A stretch of 64,000 nucleotides of DNA, taken from positions 1,426,001 through 1,490,000 of the forward strand of contig JAFEKR010000003.1 in assembly GCA_019022495.1 (NCBI GenBank), in the 5' to 3' direction. The notes under the pieces are model-generated. The model saw nothing but the letters and a program-made list of their open reading frames with translations. It was not told the DNA's origin and did no database searches. The position numbers and the translations under genes were made by a program. How positions within the stretch are numbered: the first letter of the stretch is position 1; the number at the start of each line of letters is the position of its first letter. Shown piece by piece: positions 46,901 through 59,500 of this stretch. This DNA is from Epichloe hybrida. Taxonomy: Eukaryota; Ascomycota; Sordariomycetes; Hypocreales; Clavicipitaceae.

Positions 46901-47654
46901 CTAAGGTTCAAAGGATTATCCTATAGATAACATAGGTATCCCTGTAGGTTAAGAAAAACCACCTATAGGCCCCGAAGAACCCCCTAAAGGCTTAATTCTA
47001 GCGGATCCCATATAGGCGCAGCCCATAACTTAACTAGGAAATCAGATTTCAACTTCAGACCTTGATTTTAATAAAATTATTAATTTTCAACCCTAATATT
47101 AACCCTATAGATGTTAATATTAGTTCCCTTTCTTCTCTAGATTTTATAAAAGAAATCTATTTTAAGGTACAGGAGAAGCTAAAGGAAAAGAATCCTATTA
47201 GCCCTAAGCCTAAGACCTGGAAGTAGGCTATATCTAGCCCTAAAAGGGATAAATAGATAGAAGCCACGTACAAGGAATACAAATAGCTTCTAAAGGCTAG
47301 TACTTTTAAATTTATAGGGAAAGACTAAATCCCTAAGAGCTAAAAAGTACTAAAGAATAGGCTTATTTATAAGCTTAAAAAGGATAAAGAAAATAATCCT
47401 TTAAAATATAAGGCCTAATCGTTACTAAGGGATTTATGCAAATTAAAGGCCTAGATTACCTAGAGACCTTTGCTACTACAAGCATTTACCCTAGCTAGAG
47501 GATTTTACTAGCCCTAGCAGCTTAGAATAACTAGGAAATCAAATAAGTCGATTTTATAGGAGCTTTTCTTAATAGTAAGCTACAACAACAGATTTATATA
47601 GTTATTCCAGACAGGTTTATTGAATTTGTTAAGGCAAATCCTAAACTAGCTAAC
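43900..47654 (+). mobile_element. Copia C: lightly RIPed Ty1/Copia element, 3'-truncated
   Basis: Read on the + strand, gag-like sequence occupies about 44,040-44,940 and ends in lysine- and serine-rich tracts. Protease follows at about 45,270-45,470 (T-I-H-I-V-N and I-T-S-G-G-P-I-Y-A-K-G segments; the expected D-S-G-A site reads Y-N-I-G-L). The pre-integrase zinc site is at about 45,925-46,060 (W-H-V-R-L-G-H-L-G ... C-I-A-C-D). The integrase core spans 46,100-46,500, and the start of reverse transcriptase is at 47,210-47,650.

Most stops are TAA or TAG where a Gln codon is expected. An intact frame of 131 codons survives at 45,080-45,475. Copia D's LTR at 47,655 cuts the reverse transcriptase; the remainder is not in the window. 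Confidence 0.8.
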
Positions 47655-47950
47655 TGTTGGAACAAGCATAATATTAACAAGGGTGCGCGCCTCTGATTGG
47701 GTGGGCGCGTTGCATCGCGGACCCACATGTCCGGCCTGACCGCGCCGCGATCAGGGTTAGCACATATAGCCTCTTCGCTAATAACCCTAATTAAGGCCTC
47801 TTTTTATGTAATAAATAGCACACCCTCTTTGCTTCTATTTAATCCCTCTTTTGCTTGCTTTAATAAACTAGAATATATAATAATTATATACACTTTAGTC
47901 CACCCTAAAAACCCTATGCGTAGGTTAATAATATCCTATAAATACCCTCA
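47655..47950 (+). mobile_element. Copia D 5' LTR, largely un-RIPed
   Basis: This LTR is about 296 bases, TGTTGGAAC to CCCTCA, followed by the conserved leader CTAATTAGTGG. Bases 47,686-47,760 are GC-rich with intact CpA and TpG, in strong contrast to the 3' LTR. An 85-codon open frame inside it (47,697-47,954) results from this low damage and is not a gene. Confidence 0.7.
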
Positions 47951-50900
47951 CTAATTAGTGGTTATCTCTATAAATACCACAGATTAGTAAGGTTTATAGA
48001 AGAGGCATTAGTATTAAGGACTTGCCTTATAAAAGAGGAAGTGCCGCTCTAAGATACTAAATATACTAAGGAAGAAGTATATTCTAGCTCTCCTTTTACC
48101 TTAAGTAACTATAACTAGCTCTATACTAAATCTAAGCTTATTAACTTAATTAAGGCCTAGTTAGTAACTAACCTAACCTATCCTTAATTATTTAATTAAA
48201 CCTACTAAGGGATAAAGATAATAGCTTTACTTATAATCCTTTAGACTTCTATTAATTCTCTATTTCCCTTACCCCCCTATTTACCACTAACATTATAGTA
48301 AAACATTAAGATTAACTAGAGGGATCTAGAGCCTAAGACATTCCCTCTAATTATAAATAAACCTTCCCCCCTAAGGATACTAGAAGAGAAGCTAATTTAT
48401 AAGTTATATCTCACCTCCTTAACTATATATCCCCTAATTTACACTAATACATTACGTAATAAGCACTAGAGAATAAGGAATTATTTAATCTTAAAGTAAA
48501 TACTACCCTTAAAGAACTTATAGCCTAGATTCTTATTAAGAAAGTAACCTATAAATATAAGAACCTATACTTATAAACCCTATCTACTATCTTTAGTAAT
48601 AACTTTAGAGAATAGAAATAAGAAATATTCTAAGTAGTAAATCCTAAAGCTATAAAGAGTCTTTAAGACTTTCTCTTCTTTAGTAGTATTTATATAGACT
48701 TATAGAGTTACTATAAGATAGTAGTCTTACTTAAAGATATTATTAACTATAATAAATTCTATAACTAGAAAGAAGAAGAAATATAGGAAGTTACTAGGAA
48801 GTATTCCCCCTTTAAGAGGTAAATAGTAAAGAAGGACTTCTATAAAGACCTCCTTCCTATTAGTATCCCTTCTTTTAGAGATTAACTAAAGTAACTAATT
48901 ACTTTACGTTATCCCTAATCCCCTTAACTACTATAATCACTCCTATTCTATTCCTAGATTTTATTACACTAATCCCTAAGCATACTAAGTATAAGGTAAA
49001 GGCATAATAGTAAAGGTAATCCCCCTATTATAAGCCCTTAACCACAACCCTAGACCCCCCTTATTTCCCCTCCTATAATAAGGCACTATAATCCCCCTCT
49101 ATAATCTAAAACTATAGCACCTCTTCTATAAGATTTAATTATCCCTATTTCCCCTTAGGAGATAAGCTAACCCTTATTAAAGTAACTACTTAATCTTAAT
49201 AAATTTTATAGTAATAAAAGCATTAAGTATAGCGCTAGGGAGTATAATATTCTTAATATTAAGCTCTTAACCTATTAAAGGAAATATAAAATACTAGGAA
49301 TTATATAAGAATAGTTAGGCTATGGTTTTAAGTTTATACTAAAAGGAAAACCTCTATAGTACTTCTTAGAGAACCTTTTAGGCTAAGGAGACCCCTAAGA
49401 TCTCCTAACTCTTATTTGTAGGATTAGGTAAAAGTTTAAGATAAATAATATATATTAAAAGAACTATTTATTATAGGGAAGATTATAACTACTTATAATT
49501 ATCTAAGAGAACCCTAGTAAATTAAAGATTAAGTGCTTTAAAGACCTTATAATAAAGCTTTTAAATCTCTAAAAGGCAAATCCTTATAGATCCTAGTTAG
49601 AATTAGACCTTTGTAGTTAGATTCTAAATACTTATAAAGGAATCCTAGAATATAGGGCTTATATTATTAATCCTCCCGTTAACCTCTAATGCTTTTATAA
49701 ACGGATAAGGATATTAATTAGTAAATCTAAAGCTTTAATTAATTAGTAGTAGTTCCCTATAGAAGCTAGCACTAAGGAACACTTTTAGACTAACTATAAG
49801 TATAATAAAAAAGGTAAGGAAGCCTAGTATAGTTAATCTTTATTAAAGAGCAAGCCTTAACGCTTAAAAAAGTGTTATATATATAGCAAAGAAGGTTATT
49901 AGTTAACCAAATACTTAGATAAGGACTAGAAGAAGGCATTCTAATAATTTAAGAGTCACTCTTGCATAGACTTAATAGCTTCTTTATACAATACGTTCCT
50001 AACATAGTATAAAGGTAATAATAATCCTAAATTAGCTAAGGATAACAATATTAACTAATACCTAATAGAACTTAGTTTTAGCAAAGAAAATAGCAATAGC
50101 TAAGTGCCCACAAGCTTCTTCACACATAGGACTACCTATAATAGCTATATAACTACTAAGATTCTTACTAGTAAAGTAATAACTTATGCTCTAGTTAAGA
50201 AAAATCTATTTAATCTTTAGGAACTAGATAAGGCACTAAGCGTATTTACACTTAAAGGATAATATTCATCTAAAACCTTTAAAGGCATTATAGCTAATAT
50301 AGGTGCTATAGAATATTTATTAGCAGGCTACTCTTAATTCTTAGCTTTATAAAGTGTAATACTAACTATCACGCTTAATAAGTTAGATGCTAGGAAGATA
50401 AAGATTAAATTTAGCCCTAGAGAACTAATTAAGGCACTTAGATTAATTAAAGTGCTAACTCTATTTGAAATTATTCTCTTTTAGGTAATCCCTATAAACA
50501 CTCCCTTTCTCTTATGCCTTAATAATATAACCTACTTAAAGATTAATTTTCACATATTAGAGAACGTTCTATAGCAAGGGAATATTAAGGTTCCTATTAT
50601 ATATAAATAAGGGCACGCATAAATACTTCTTAATAAAGAAAAAAGTATTACTTAGAGTTATCTCACAGAGATTAAGCTTTGCTAATTATATTAACGCTTT
50701 AGACACCCTTTAGTTTAATGTCTTTATAATTTACTACGTAAATCAGGGCATAAGGTTAAGTTTAAAGCTATTAAGAAACTAACTAAGGTTTACTAGTAGT
50801 GCTAATTACACGCGGATAGCCTACATTAGTTCAAATTCACTCTTCAGGATAAATATACTTATAATTACAAAATCATTATAGATATTATATATCTTAATAG

Positions 50901-53693
50901 TAACCGCCCTGTTCTATAAGTCGTTAATACGGCTATATCCTTTAATATAGCTAGATTTATTAAAGATATCTTTATAAAGACTATATAGGAAGCACTCTGT
51001 CTTTACTAGATTAATATCTATCTAGGCCCCCCGGATTTAATTATTATAGATACTAGAACAACCTTCAGAGGCAAGGAATTTAAGTAGCTTGTGTTATTAA
51101 TAGCAATTAAGATTAAAAACGTCCCTATTAAGGCTTACTATAGCATTAGTAAGGTTAAGTAATATTATAGGCTGCTTTAAAGAGCCTATAATATTATCCA
51201 ACAGGAATACCTAACAACGCTAGAGCCTATAGTATTATAAATAGTAGTTAAAGCTATAAATAACACCGTAGGATTAAATAGTCTTATGCTAATAGTCCTT
51301 ATTTTTAGCGCATATCCTTGTATAGTTAAGGAATTACCTCTATTACTAGATATCACGTAGCAAGCCCTTGTAATCTAACTAGTAATAAAGGAAGTTAAGC
51401 GCATTTATACCCGGCGGAAAGTTAGCAATGCCCTTGCTACAAGGAACGGTCCTAACACCTTTATAACTATTAACCTCCCGCTAGGATTGCTTATACGTGT
51501 GTGGCGTGAAGGTAAAGGATAGGTAAGCCCCTATAAGCTATTAGCTATAAAGGGTAAGACTTACACTCTTAAGCTCCCTTAAGGCCCTAAGGCCTTTAAA
51601 TTAATATCTATTAGGCCTTTTTACAAAGATCCTAATAAAAAGAGACCTCCTAAGAGTGTAAATAACTAAGACACCTCCCTATAGCCTATAGCCACCCCTC
51701 TTGCTAATCCCCTAAGGTAAGGACCTGGAAGACCTTAGAAGAACCCCCCTATTATTATATCTAATATTAATTACGTAAATCAAATAAAAGATAAGACTAA
51801 TGTCTTTCTATTAGCTAAGGAAAGCTCTGACCTTAAGCTTACGAGCTAATTACGTAAGGAAGGAATTATTAAGACCCCTAGTAAACCCTTTAAGCTATTT
51901 ACTAAAGCTAAGATTAATTCTCTAATTAAATAAGGCGTGTTTAAATTTATTAAGTATAATAAAAGAGAGCATAGTAAAGTTTAAATTTTTAATTCCTATA
52001 TTATTAATAAGGTGAAGGGCAAGACAATAGATCTATATAAGAAGTCAAGGCTTGTAATCTAAGGTTACGGCAATAAGGAGAAGCTAGTAATTCTTACACA
52101 GGCCCTAACAATCCAGCAAGCTAGCTAGTAATTAATCCTCGCGATAGCACCTGCGTTATTATTACTAGGCCTTATCCTCTAGCTTCGTAATATTACATAG
52201 GCCTATATGCAAGCACGAACGCTTCTTAGTTATATAATCCTAGCCTAAATCCCTATCTAAATCCGTTACCTATACCCTATAGGTATAATAATATAAGTAA
52301 TTAAGCCTCTATATAGTATTGTAAAAGCTAGCACCTACTAGTAGGTAATATATTATTATTACCATAGAGAAATGCTCTAGATAATAACCTCTATATTCAA
52401 CCCATGCTTACTTGTAATAATAAAGGAGAACCTAACCTTTACGTGTATAGGGATACAGACTAATAATATAATTAGACTATCTAACCGCAAGTTCTCTTAA
52501 TAAGAGGAAGATTAATTAAAAGCCACTTCTTTTACTACTAAACTAAAGCAAATCCTTTCTATAGGGAACTTACTAACCTGTAATAGTAGCATTATTACTC
52601 TTAAAAATAATATAATTACGCTAAGGTAAAAGGGCTAGAGTAAAAAGCTTTAGTTAATCCCGCTAACTAATTTAAAACAGGCATATATAAAATAATAAGC
52701 TTAAGGCATGTATATTACCTTAATCTACTAACCTAAAGCTTACTTTAACCTCTCTATTACTATATAACACTAAGAGCTATCACCTTAAGATATAAAGAGC
52801 CTAAACTAATAGATTTAATAGTAAATCAATAATCTAAGCTAAGGATTAAGGTTTATACTATTTAATCTTAAAAAGGTAAAGCTTTTTATATTTATAAATG
52901 GATTATTTACTAATAACTAGGACCTTACTTCCTAGCTAGGCTATGTACTTATCCTAGCTAGTGAAGTCTAAGAGGAAAGCACCTTTATAATCCAAGGTAA
53001 CATTATACACTATAGCTCTACTAAGAGCAAGAGAGTCACAAGAAGTATGCTTACCTCTAAGATTTATGGTAAAGTTGCTAGTGCTAATATAGCTCACGCG
53101 GTCTTAATAACGATTAGGTTAATCACCTATTAATTAAACCTCCCTATGATTCCTATTATTATTTATACTAATTCGTACTCTTTATATAAATGCCTTATTA
53201 AACTTAGTACCACAAAGGAGAAGCATCTTATAATTAATATCATAGCCCTTTATTAATTATATAAGCAATGAGAGATCTGCGAGATTAGATAGATTAATAG
53301 GAATGATAACCTTACTAATATATTTACAAAGGTATTACTAAATAAGGCATTTAAGAGGTTTATCACAAGCAATAAGGCGACTGTTAGGATGGAAAGGTAG
53401 GTTACGCGATTATAATGTTTGTGTTAATCTAATAAGATTAAAGGTGTTAAGAATTAGGCCCACTTATCCTTATATAGGCTCATAGATTAGATTTTGTTAT
53501 TTATTATACCCTTTCCCCTTGCCCTTTTCTTATAATATTATTTGTAATTATTTAATCTTATTTATTCCTTAATTCCTATTTACTTCTCTTGTTAATATTA
53601 TATATTAACAATTATGTTAAAGAGAGAGAGTTTCTAGTATTAGAATAAGTATAATATTAATAAGGGTGCGCGCCTCTAATTAGGTAAGCGCGT
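47655..53693 (+). mobile_element. Copia D: Ty1/Copia element with both LTRs represented
   Basis: The 5' LTR (47655-47950) starts TGTTGGAACAAGCATAATAT. The 3' LTR begins at 53638 with the RIPed form and is broken after about 56 bases.

Gag remnants lie at about 48,300-49,860, with a zinc knuckle near 49,868 (C-Y-I-C-S-K-E-G-Y). Protease is near 50,300 and integrase spans about 50,680-51,500 (Y-L-G-P-P-D-L-I-I-I-D-T-R). Reverse transcriptase spans about 51,830-52,700, and RNase H about 52,880-53,400 (D-L-T-S-Q-L-G-Y-V-L). The integrase aligns by eye with Copia A/B at 38,690-38,990, and the leader CTAATTAGTGGTTAYC is shared, so A, B and D belong to one family with diverged LTRs. A purine tract (AAAGAGAGAGAG) precedes the 3' LTR, as expected. 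Confidence 0.8.
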
Positions 53694-55440
53694 TATAGAG
53701 GTAGGCTAGGGAAGGGACTAAATTTATAATTTATAATTATAATAGAGAATATATAAGTCTAGAACTATTATTAGATTAATTTTAACTATAAACTCTAGGT
53801 ATTATAAGTCCTACTAGCTTACTACTACCCTTACTTTAAACTAAAATCAAGCCACTACCTTATTCCTTCTCTAGGATAGGAATTATACCTATAGCCACCT
53901 AGTTATAACTTTTTATAAGGATAATAGTAAGTAAGAGATAGTTTATCTTTACTATATACGCGTTAAGGTATATAAGCTAAAAGATAAGCTTAGTATACTA
54001 TTTCTTAGAGAAACTAGCCTAGTTTAAGCCTATTACTAAGGCACTTTACTTCTTCTTTACTTAATTACTAGTATAAAGCTTCTTAACCTAGTCCTAGAAG
54101 CCTTCTAGAGCTTATTAAGGAGGATATTAAAGCTAGAATAGACCTGCTACTAAGCTAAAGTAAACTTACTATACCCCTATTAGCTATAGAAGCCTAGGTC
54201 TTAACTAACTACTAGTGCTTATTTTAATTACTAGATAAATTTAGCTAAATAGTAAATTAAATATAGAACTAAGCTAGAGTAAAGGTAATTATTACCTAGT
54301 AATATTAATAGTTCTAAACCTAATAGTTAAAACATATATTAGTAGCTACCCCTACCTAGTAAGTTAGCCTTATTACTAAGCTAGAGTAGGACTAACCTAC
54401 TAATAATAAGATAGTATTAATACCTAAGGTCCTAAACTAAATAAGATTTATAGGAAATATATTAGACTTCTCTTAGTTTACTAAGCTAAAGTAAATTAGT
54501 AGTAAAATAAGCCTAGAGTAAAGGTAAATATAACTTATAGATAGATTCTTCTTTAAGACCTATATATATTACTTCTTAGTTATAGACATCCCTAGGAAGT
54601 CCTTATATTTATAGGATTCCTAGATAGATTAAAGCTAGATAAGTAGTAATACTAGAGTACTTATAGCTTCTAGTGCTATTATACTAGATTTAGTCTAAAT
54701 CTATAGTAAATATTAGTAAATAACCTAACCCTAGCCTAGGGTAGCCTTAAATAGCTAGAAAGAAAAGAAAAACCTATAGGAAGTTTAATATAAAAAGAAG
54801 AAAGAGACTAGGACTCTAAGAGGGGGAGGGCTCTTTTTTATACTTATAAAGGGGGGGGGCATAATTTAAATAACTTACTTAAAAATAAAGCATAATATAA
54901 TTAATAAATCTAATAACATATAAGTAATCTTAACCTAGGACTACCCTAGTCTAGGGCTATAACTACCCTTCCCTTATACTAATTAAATAAAACTAGGTGC
55001 TTAGACTTTACTAGATATATAAGGTAAAAATAAGCTAGAGGTAGCTAAAAAGTAAGGCTAAGGAAGAGTTAGTATAGGAGTAAATAAGAAGTAAATTAAC
55101 GTTATAAATTCGGATTTACTTTACCCTAGCCTAAAGCAGAGAGACCTAGGGTAGGCATGTTATTACACTAGAATAGGACTAGAAGGGGCCTCTAAACACT
55201 TATTTTATATATTTTTTTTTCCTTTCTTTCTTTTTAATAGGATAAGGCTAGCGTAAGCTAGTTATAAACACCTATAGTAAGAAACACACTAAGCGGCGCA
55301 GGCCTGTTATAGGGCTAGCGCTAGCTTGTATATAGACGTAAGGGGGTTTTTCTTCCTAGTATAGGGTTTTCCCTTTTAACTTAGTAGTAGGAGTACTAGC
55401 AATAGCTATCTATAGAGCTAACTAGTGTAAATAATATATA
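53694..55440 (+). mobile_element. LINE-like 3' fragment, copy 3 (5'-truncated)
   Basis: This fragment matches the reverse complement of copy 1 from about 13,710 down to the 3' end, ending in the same GTGTAAATAATATATA. It includes the 1.35-kb segment missing from copy 2. 5' truncation is common for LINE insertions. A possible duplication GTTATA is seen at each edge (53,692-53,697 and 55,441-55,446), but the right flank does not resume the Copia LTR. Confidence 0.7.
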
Positions 55441-56523
55441 GTTATAATAGTAATTATATATATATAATAAAAGTCGGTCTTAATAAGATTTCTTAAGATA
55501 GGTTTCACTAATTTTAATTAAGGTTATTTAAGTTATTATAGTTATAAAGTAAATTATTATATATATAAAATAAAAGTGGGTCCCTAAATTCCTTCTAAAA
55601 CAGATTTAACTATTTATAATTAGAGTTATTGAACTTACTAAAGTTATTCTAGTAATTATAGTATATTATTTGAAAGTAGGTCCTAGTATCTTTACTAGAA
55701 ATAAGTTAAACTTATTTTTTATTACTTAATGTAGCTATATAACTATATTTAAATAATACTATTAGTTATATATTAATACTTTATAAATATTAGTATATTA
55801 TATTCTTTCTTTATATATTATAGTAATAAGATATATAAAATTACTATATATAACTTACTAAACCTTAGGTATTTTCACGCTAAAAGTAATATTCAATTAG
55901 TTTAATAGTAAATAAATAGTTAAAGTTATTTAAAAGCTTTTATTATATTACTATTAATATTTAGGAACTAAGTATATATTTTACTAACTTCTAGTAAACT
56001 ATTTCAAATTATGAATTAATTTTATTATATTAGTTTGGGGTATTTTTTATTTAAAATAATAATAATAATTTATAAAATAATAAAATAATTAATAGTAATA
56101 GTAAATAATATAATAAGAAGGATTTTCCTTAAGTTATATTAGTAAAATAAAGTGTTAACTATAATAATATTATTATAAAGTTATAATATTATATATAACC
56201 CTTGTTATAGTAAAATCTTTAAAAAAGTTAGATATTAAAACTTAAATAACTAATTAAGAAAAATAGTAAATCAATAAAGGCTTATATTAATATTAATAAG
56301 AGAATATCTTAGAAAAACATAGCCTAATTATATATAATATTTCTATTTTTAGTAACAATTACATGTAATTGTGTAGTTGTAGTTGTAATAATTACAACTA
56401 CAACTACAATTAATTACATGTACCTAGCAATTACAATTAATTAATTACAGCCTAGGAATAATTACACTACAATTACAAGCTACCCCCCAAAAACTACATT
56501 AATTACACTATATACAATTCTCT
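55441..56523. mobile_element. Probable hAT-like non-autonomous remnant
   Basis: It has units with AAAAGTSGGTC like those in hAT-1 to hAT-3. It ends near 56,523 in CAATTCTCTG, the reverse complement of CAGAGAATTG, a plausible hAT terminus. The last 180 bases are a TGTAGT/ACTACA- and AATTACA-rich inverted-repeat zone. The left terminus was not found. Confidence 0.4.
56373..56407. repeat. Perfect 17+1+17-base palindrome
   Basis: The arms GTAGTTGTAGTTGTAAT and ATTACAACTACAACTAC flank a single A. The shorter palindrome AATTACATGTAATT lies just upstream (56,358-56,371). The pair could extrude as a hairpin and lies in the subterminal zone of a hAT-like element. Confidence 0.85.
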
Positions 56524-59500
56524 GCTTACGAGATAGTAAGTACATTATATTCCCTACTCTTTTAGTCCCTAATTACCTATGTCTCTCTAGGTAATACTAA
56601 CTATATAAGGGGATTTCCTAAATCTTCTTACTATCCTTAATTAGGTAAAAACTTTAATAAATACCCTAAGTAATTAGGTTCCTAATAACCTTAAAGACTA
56701 TATATTTTTAGAAGTAACTTACTACTATTTTAGCACCTATTATCTAAACCTTATTTTAGGGTTTAATTATGCTAATATAGCTTATTATATTTCCTTTAGT
56801 TTAACTAGGGCTACTAAGGTCTATTAGGTATATCTTACTATTTATTCTCTAGGTCTTTACTTACTTTCTTAGTAGGCTACTTTAGCTATATATAATTAGT
56901 ATATTATTTTATACTAGTAACTTTTAGTTACTATATTTCCTACTCTAGCCCTAGGGGGTGGTAAAGCACTAGTTTTTCTAGGTAATAAAGGTAGTGGTTT
57001 AGGAAGATAAGGGGAGCGCTAAGTACCTCCTTTATAATAGCGTTATTTTAATATATAAGGGGGTAACTATAGAAGGGTTTCCCTTAAGACTCCCTTTCTT
57101 ATAGGTGTCTTTTCTTTTATTATTTAGTAAATAGTTTAATAAGGTTTTTAAATAGAGTGTAATAGTAGCTAATAAGGCTAGGCCTTTTTTATAATTACCT
57201 TATTCCTTATTACTTATAAATTACTTATATCTTACTACGCTTCTTACTTATTTTACTTTAATAAAAAGCCTAAATTATATGTTAAGCACCTTCTATATCT
57301 TTTACTACTACCTATTAGTTATATTTGCTTAGCTAGCCCTTTTATTTTACTAGGTATTTATTACCTTTATATATCTTCCTATAATCCTTAACTTCTTTAA
57401 CTTTAAACTTATTATTATTATCTTTAAGATTAGGCATTAGCATATCCTTATCTAAGGCGTTTTCCTAGTAATTCTATAGCTTTAATAAGCTAATATAGAA
57501 TATATTATATAGTTAACTATACTTATTAGGTAACGCTAGTTAGTATGCTTATTTACCTATAGTATTAAGTATTTAAAATAGCCTAATAAATCTTAGGTTT
57601 AGCTTTTATTTTATGTTCTTAAGCCTAATATTCTTTACTAATAGTAGTACTAAGTCTCCTCTTTTTAAGGTTATTAGCTAATATCTTTAGTTATAGTACT
57701 TTACTTATACTTTAGTAGCCCTTACCTAGTTATATACTAGTTTCTCCCTAATCTTATATAGCTTTTAGACACGTGTATAAGCTTTTAGGACCTCCCCCTC
57801 CTTACTCTTACCCTTAAGAGCTAAGTAAAACTTAGGTAAATAGCCTATAAAGGTATAGTTAGGAGAGTAGCCTATTATCTTATTAATAGTATTATTATAT
57901 ATAAATTAGGCTATTAGGAGTAGCTTTAGCTATAGCTATTAGTTTTTTTTAATAAAGTATTATAGGTTATATTTAAGCACCTAATTTATTCTCTTTATTT
58001 ACCTATTAGTTTAGGGGTGAAATACTATTAAAAGCCTTTGCTTTATATATAACTAGTAATATACCTCTAACTAGAATTAGCTTATAAATACTAACCCTCT
58101 ATTAAATATAATGCCCTCTAGCGCTTTAAATTATAGCTTAATCTCCTTATAGAATAACTTTACTAATTTAGCTATATTAATTATAGTCTTTATAGAAAGG
58201 AAAATAAAGTACTTAGTAAATTAGTTTATAATTACTAGGATTATATTAGTTTCTTACTTACTTAGCTACACTAGTAATAGACCTATAATAAAGTCTATTA
58301 AAATCTTTACTTATAGTTACTTTAGTATTAGTAGTAATTTAAGGCTTCTATATAGGTAGTGCTACCTAGCTACTATATATTAGTATACTCCGTAGCTAGA
58401 TATATAGTCTAAAATAGCTTTACCTATTACTAGCTACTAATAGTAATGTTTTAGTAACTTAAGAGTGTGTTTAGTCCTAAAGTAACTTACTAGCAGATTA
58501 TTATAGTATAGCTATAGAAGCTCCTATTATAAGATAGGCTCCTATAGAATAACTACCTAGTCTTTATATATTAGGAGGCCCCTTATACTATATAACTATA
58601 GACTAGCCTTTCCCCTCCCTTTTACTTAGGAGTTAACCTTATCTTTATACTTTTATAAATCTAAATCTTAGTCCTATGCCTTCTATAGTAGTTATACTAA
58701 TAGTTTATTTACTACAAATTAGTAAGGATCTAGTAATATAATAGCCCCCTAAATTACTTATACTATACTAATATCTTAGATATATACTACCTTCTCCTTA
58801 AAATTACCCTTGTTTAGCTAACCTATTACTAAATATATAGTAGCTAACTAGCCTTTTACCTAGGTTACTCTTACCTTAGTAAGTTCTAAAACTAGTATTA
58901 TACTATAACTTCTTTAATATATTAGTACTTTTTCTTTTACTATAAAGATATTTATTATTTTCCTTTAAAGCTCTAGTAGGAGTGCCTTAATTAATATAGG
59001 TTTACCCTTATAATTAAACCTTCTTAATAGTATATTTATAAGGTTACTTTTCCCTAGTCTATACTTAATTATAAAATAGAAAGGGTAGAGGAATATACAC
59101 TATTATACCTATCTTTTATTTAGCTTTTACTACCTTATAAAGGTCTATAGGTTATAATAGTCTAATAGGACCTCTATAAGTATCTCTATACCTTTAATAT
59201 AATATTACTAGTGTTTAAATAACTTTACTATAGTAAGTAACTCTTAATTAGCTATACTATAGTTATATTTAGTGTTTATAAACTTCCTTAACTAAAAGGC
59301 TACTAAATACTAATAGCCCTTATTATCCTACTAAGATAGGATCCTTACTATTATAAAAATTAAGGTATTTATCTTAATACATACCGCTTAACTTAGGTCA
59401 TAGTATTAGAGTAAAGGCGCTTACTAAAAGGTATCTTTTAGCTAGTTAAACACTAACCACTCCTTTTCTCTAAATATAAACCTCCTAGTCTAAATACTAT

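Noticed and set aside
47697..47954. 85-codon frame in the Copia D 5' LTR
   Set aside because: It lies wholly in an LTR. The frame reflects low RIP damage, not coding.
53692..55446. GTTATA as target duplication of LINE fragment copy 3
   Set aside because: The six bases match, but the right flank does not continue the interrupted LTR, so the duplication may be chance.
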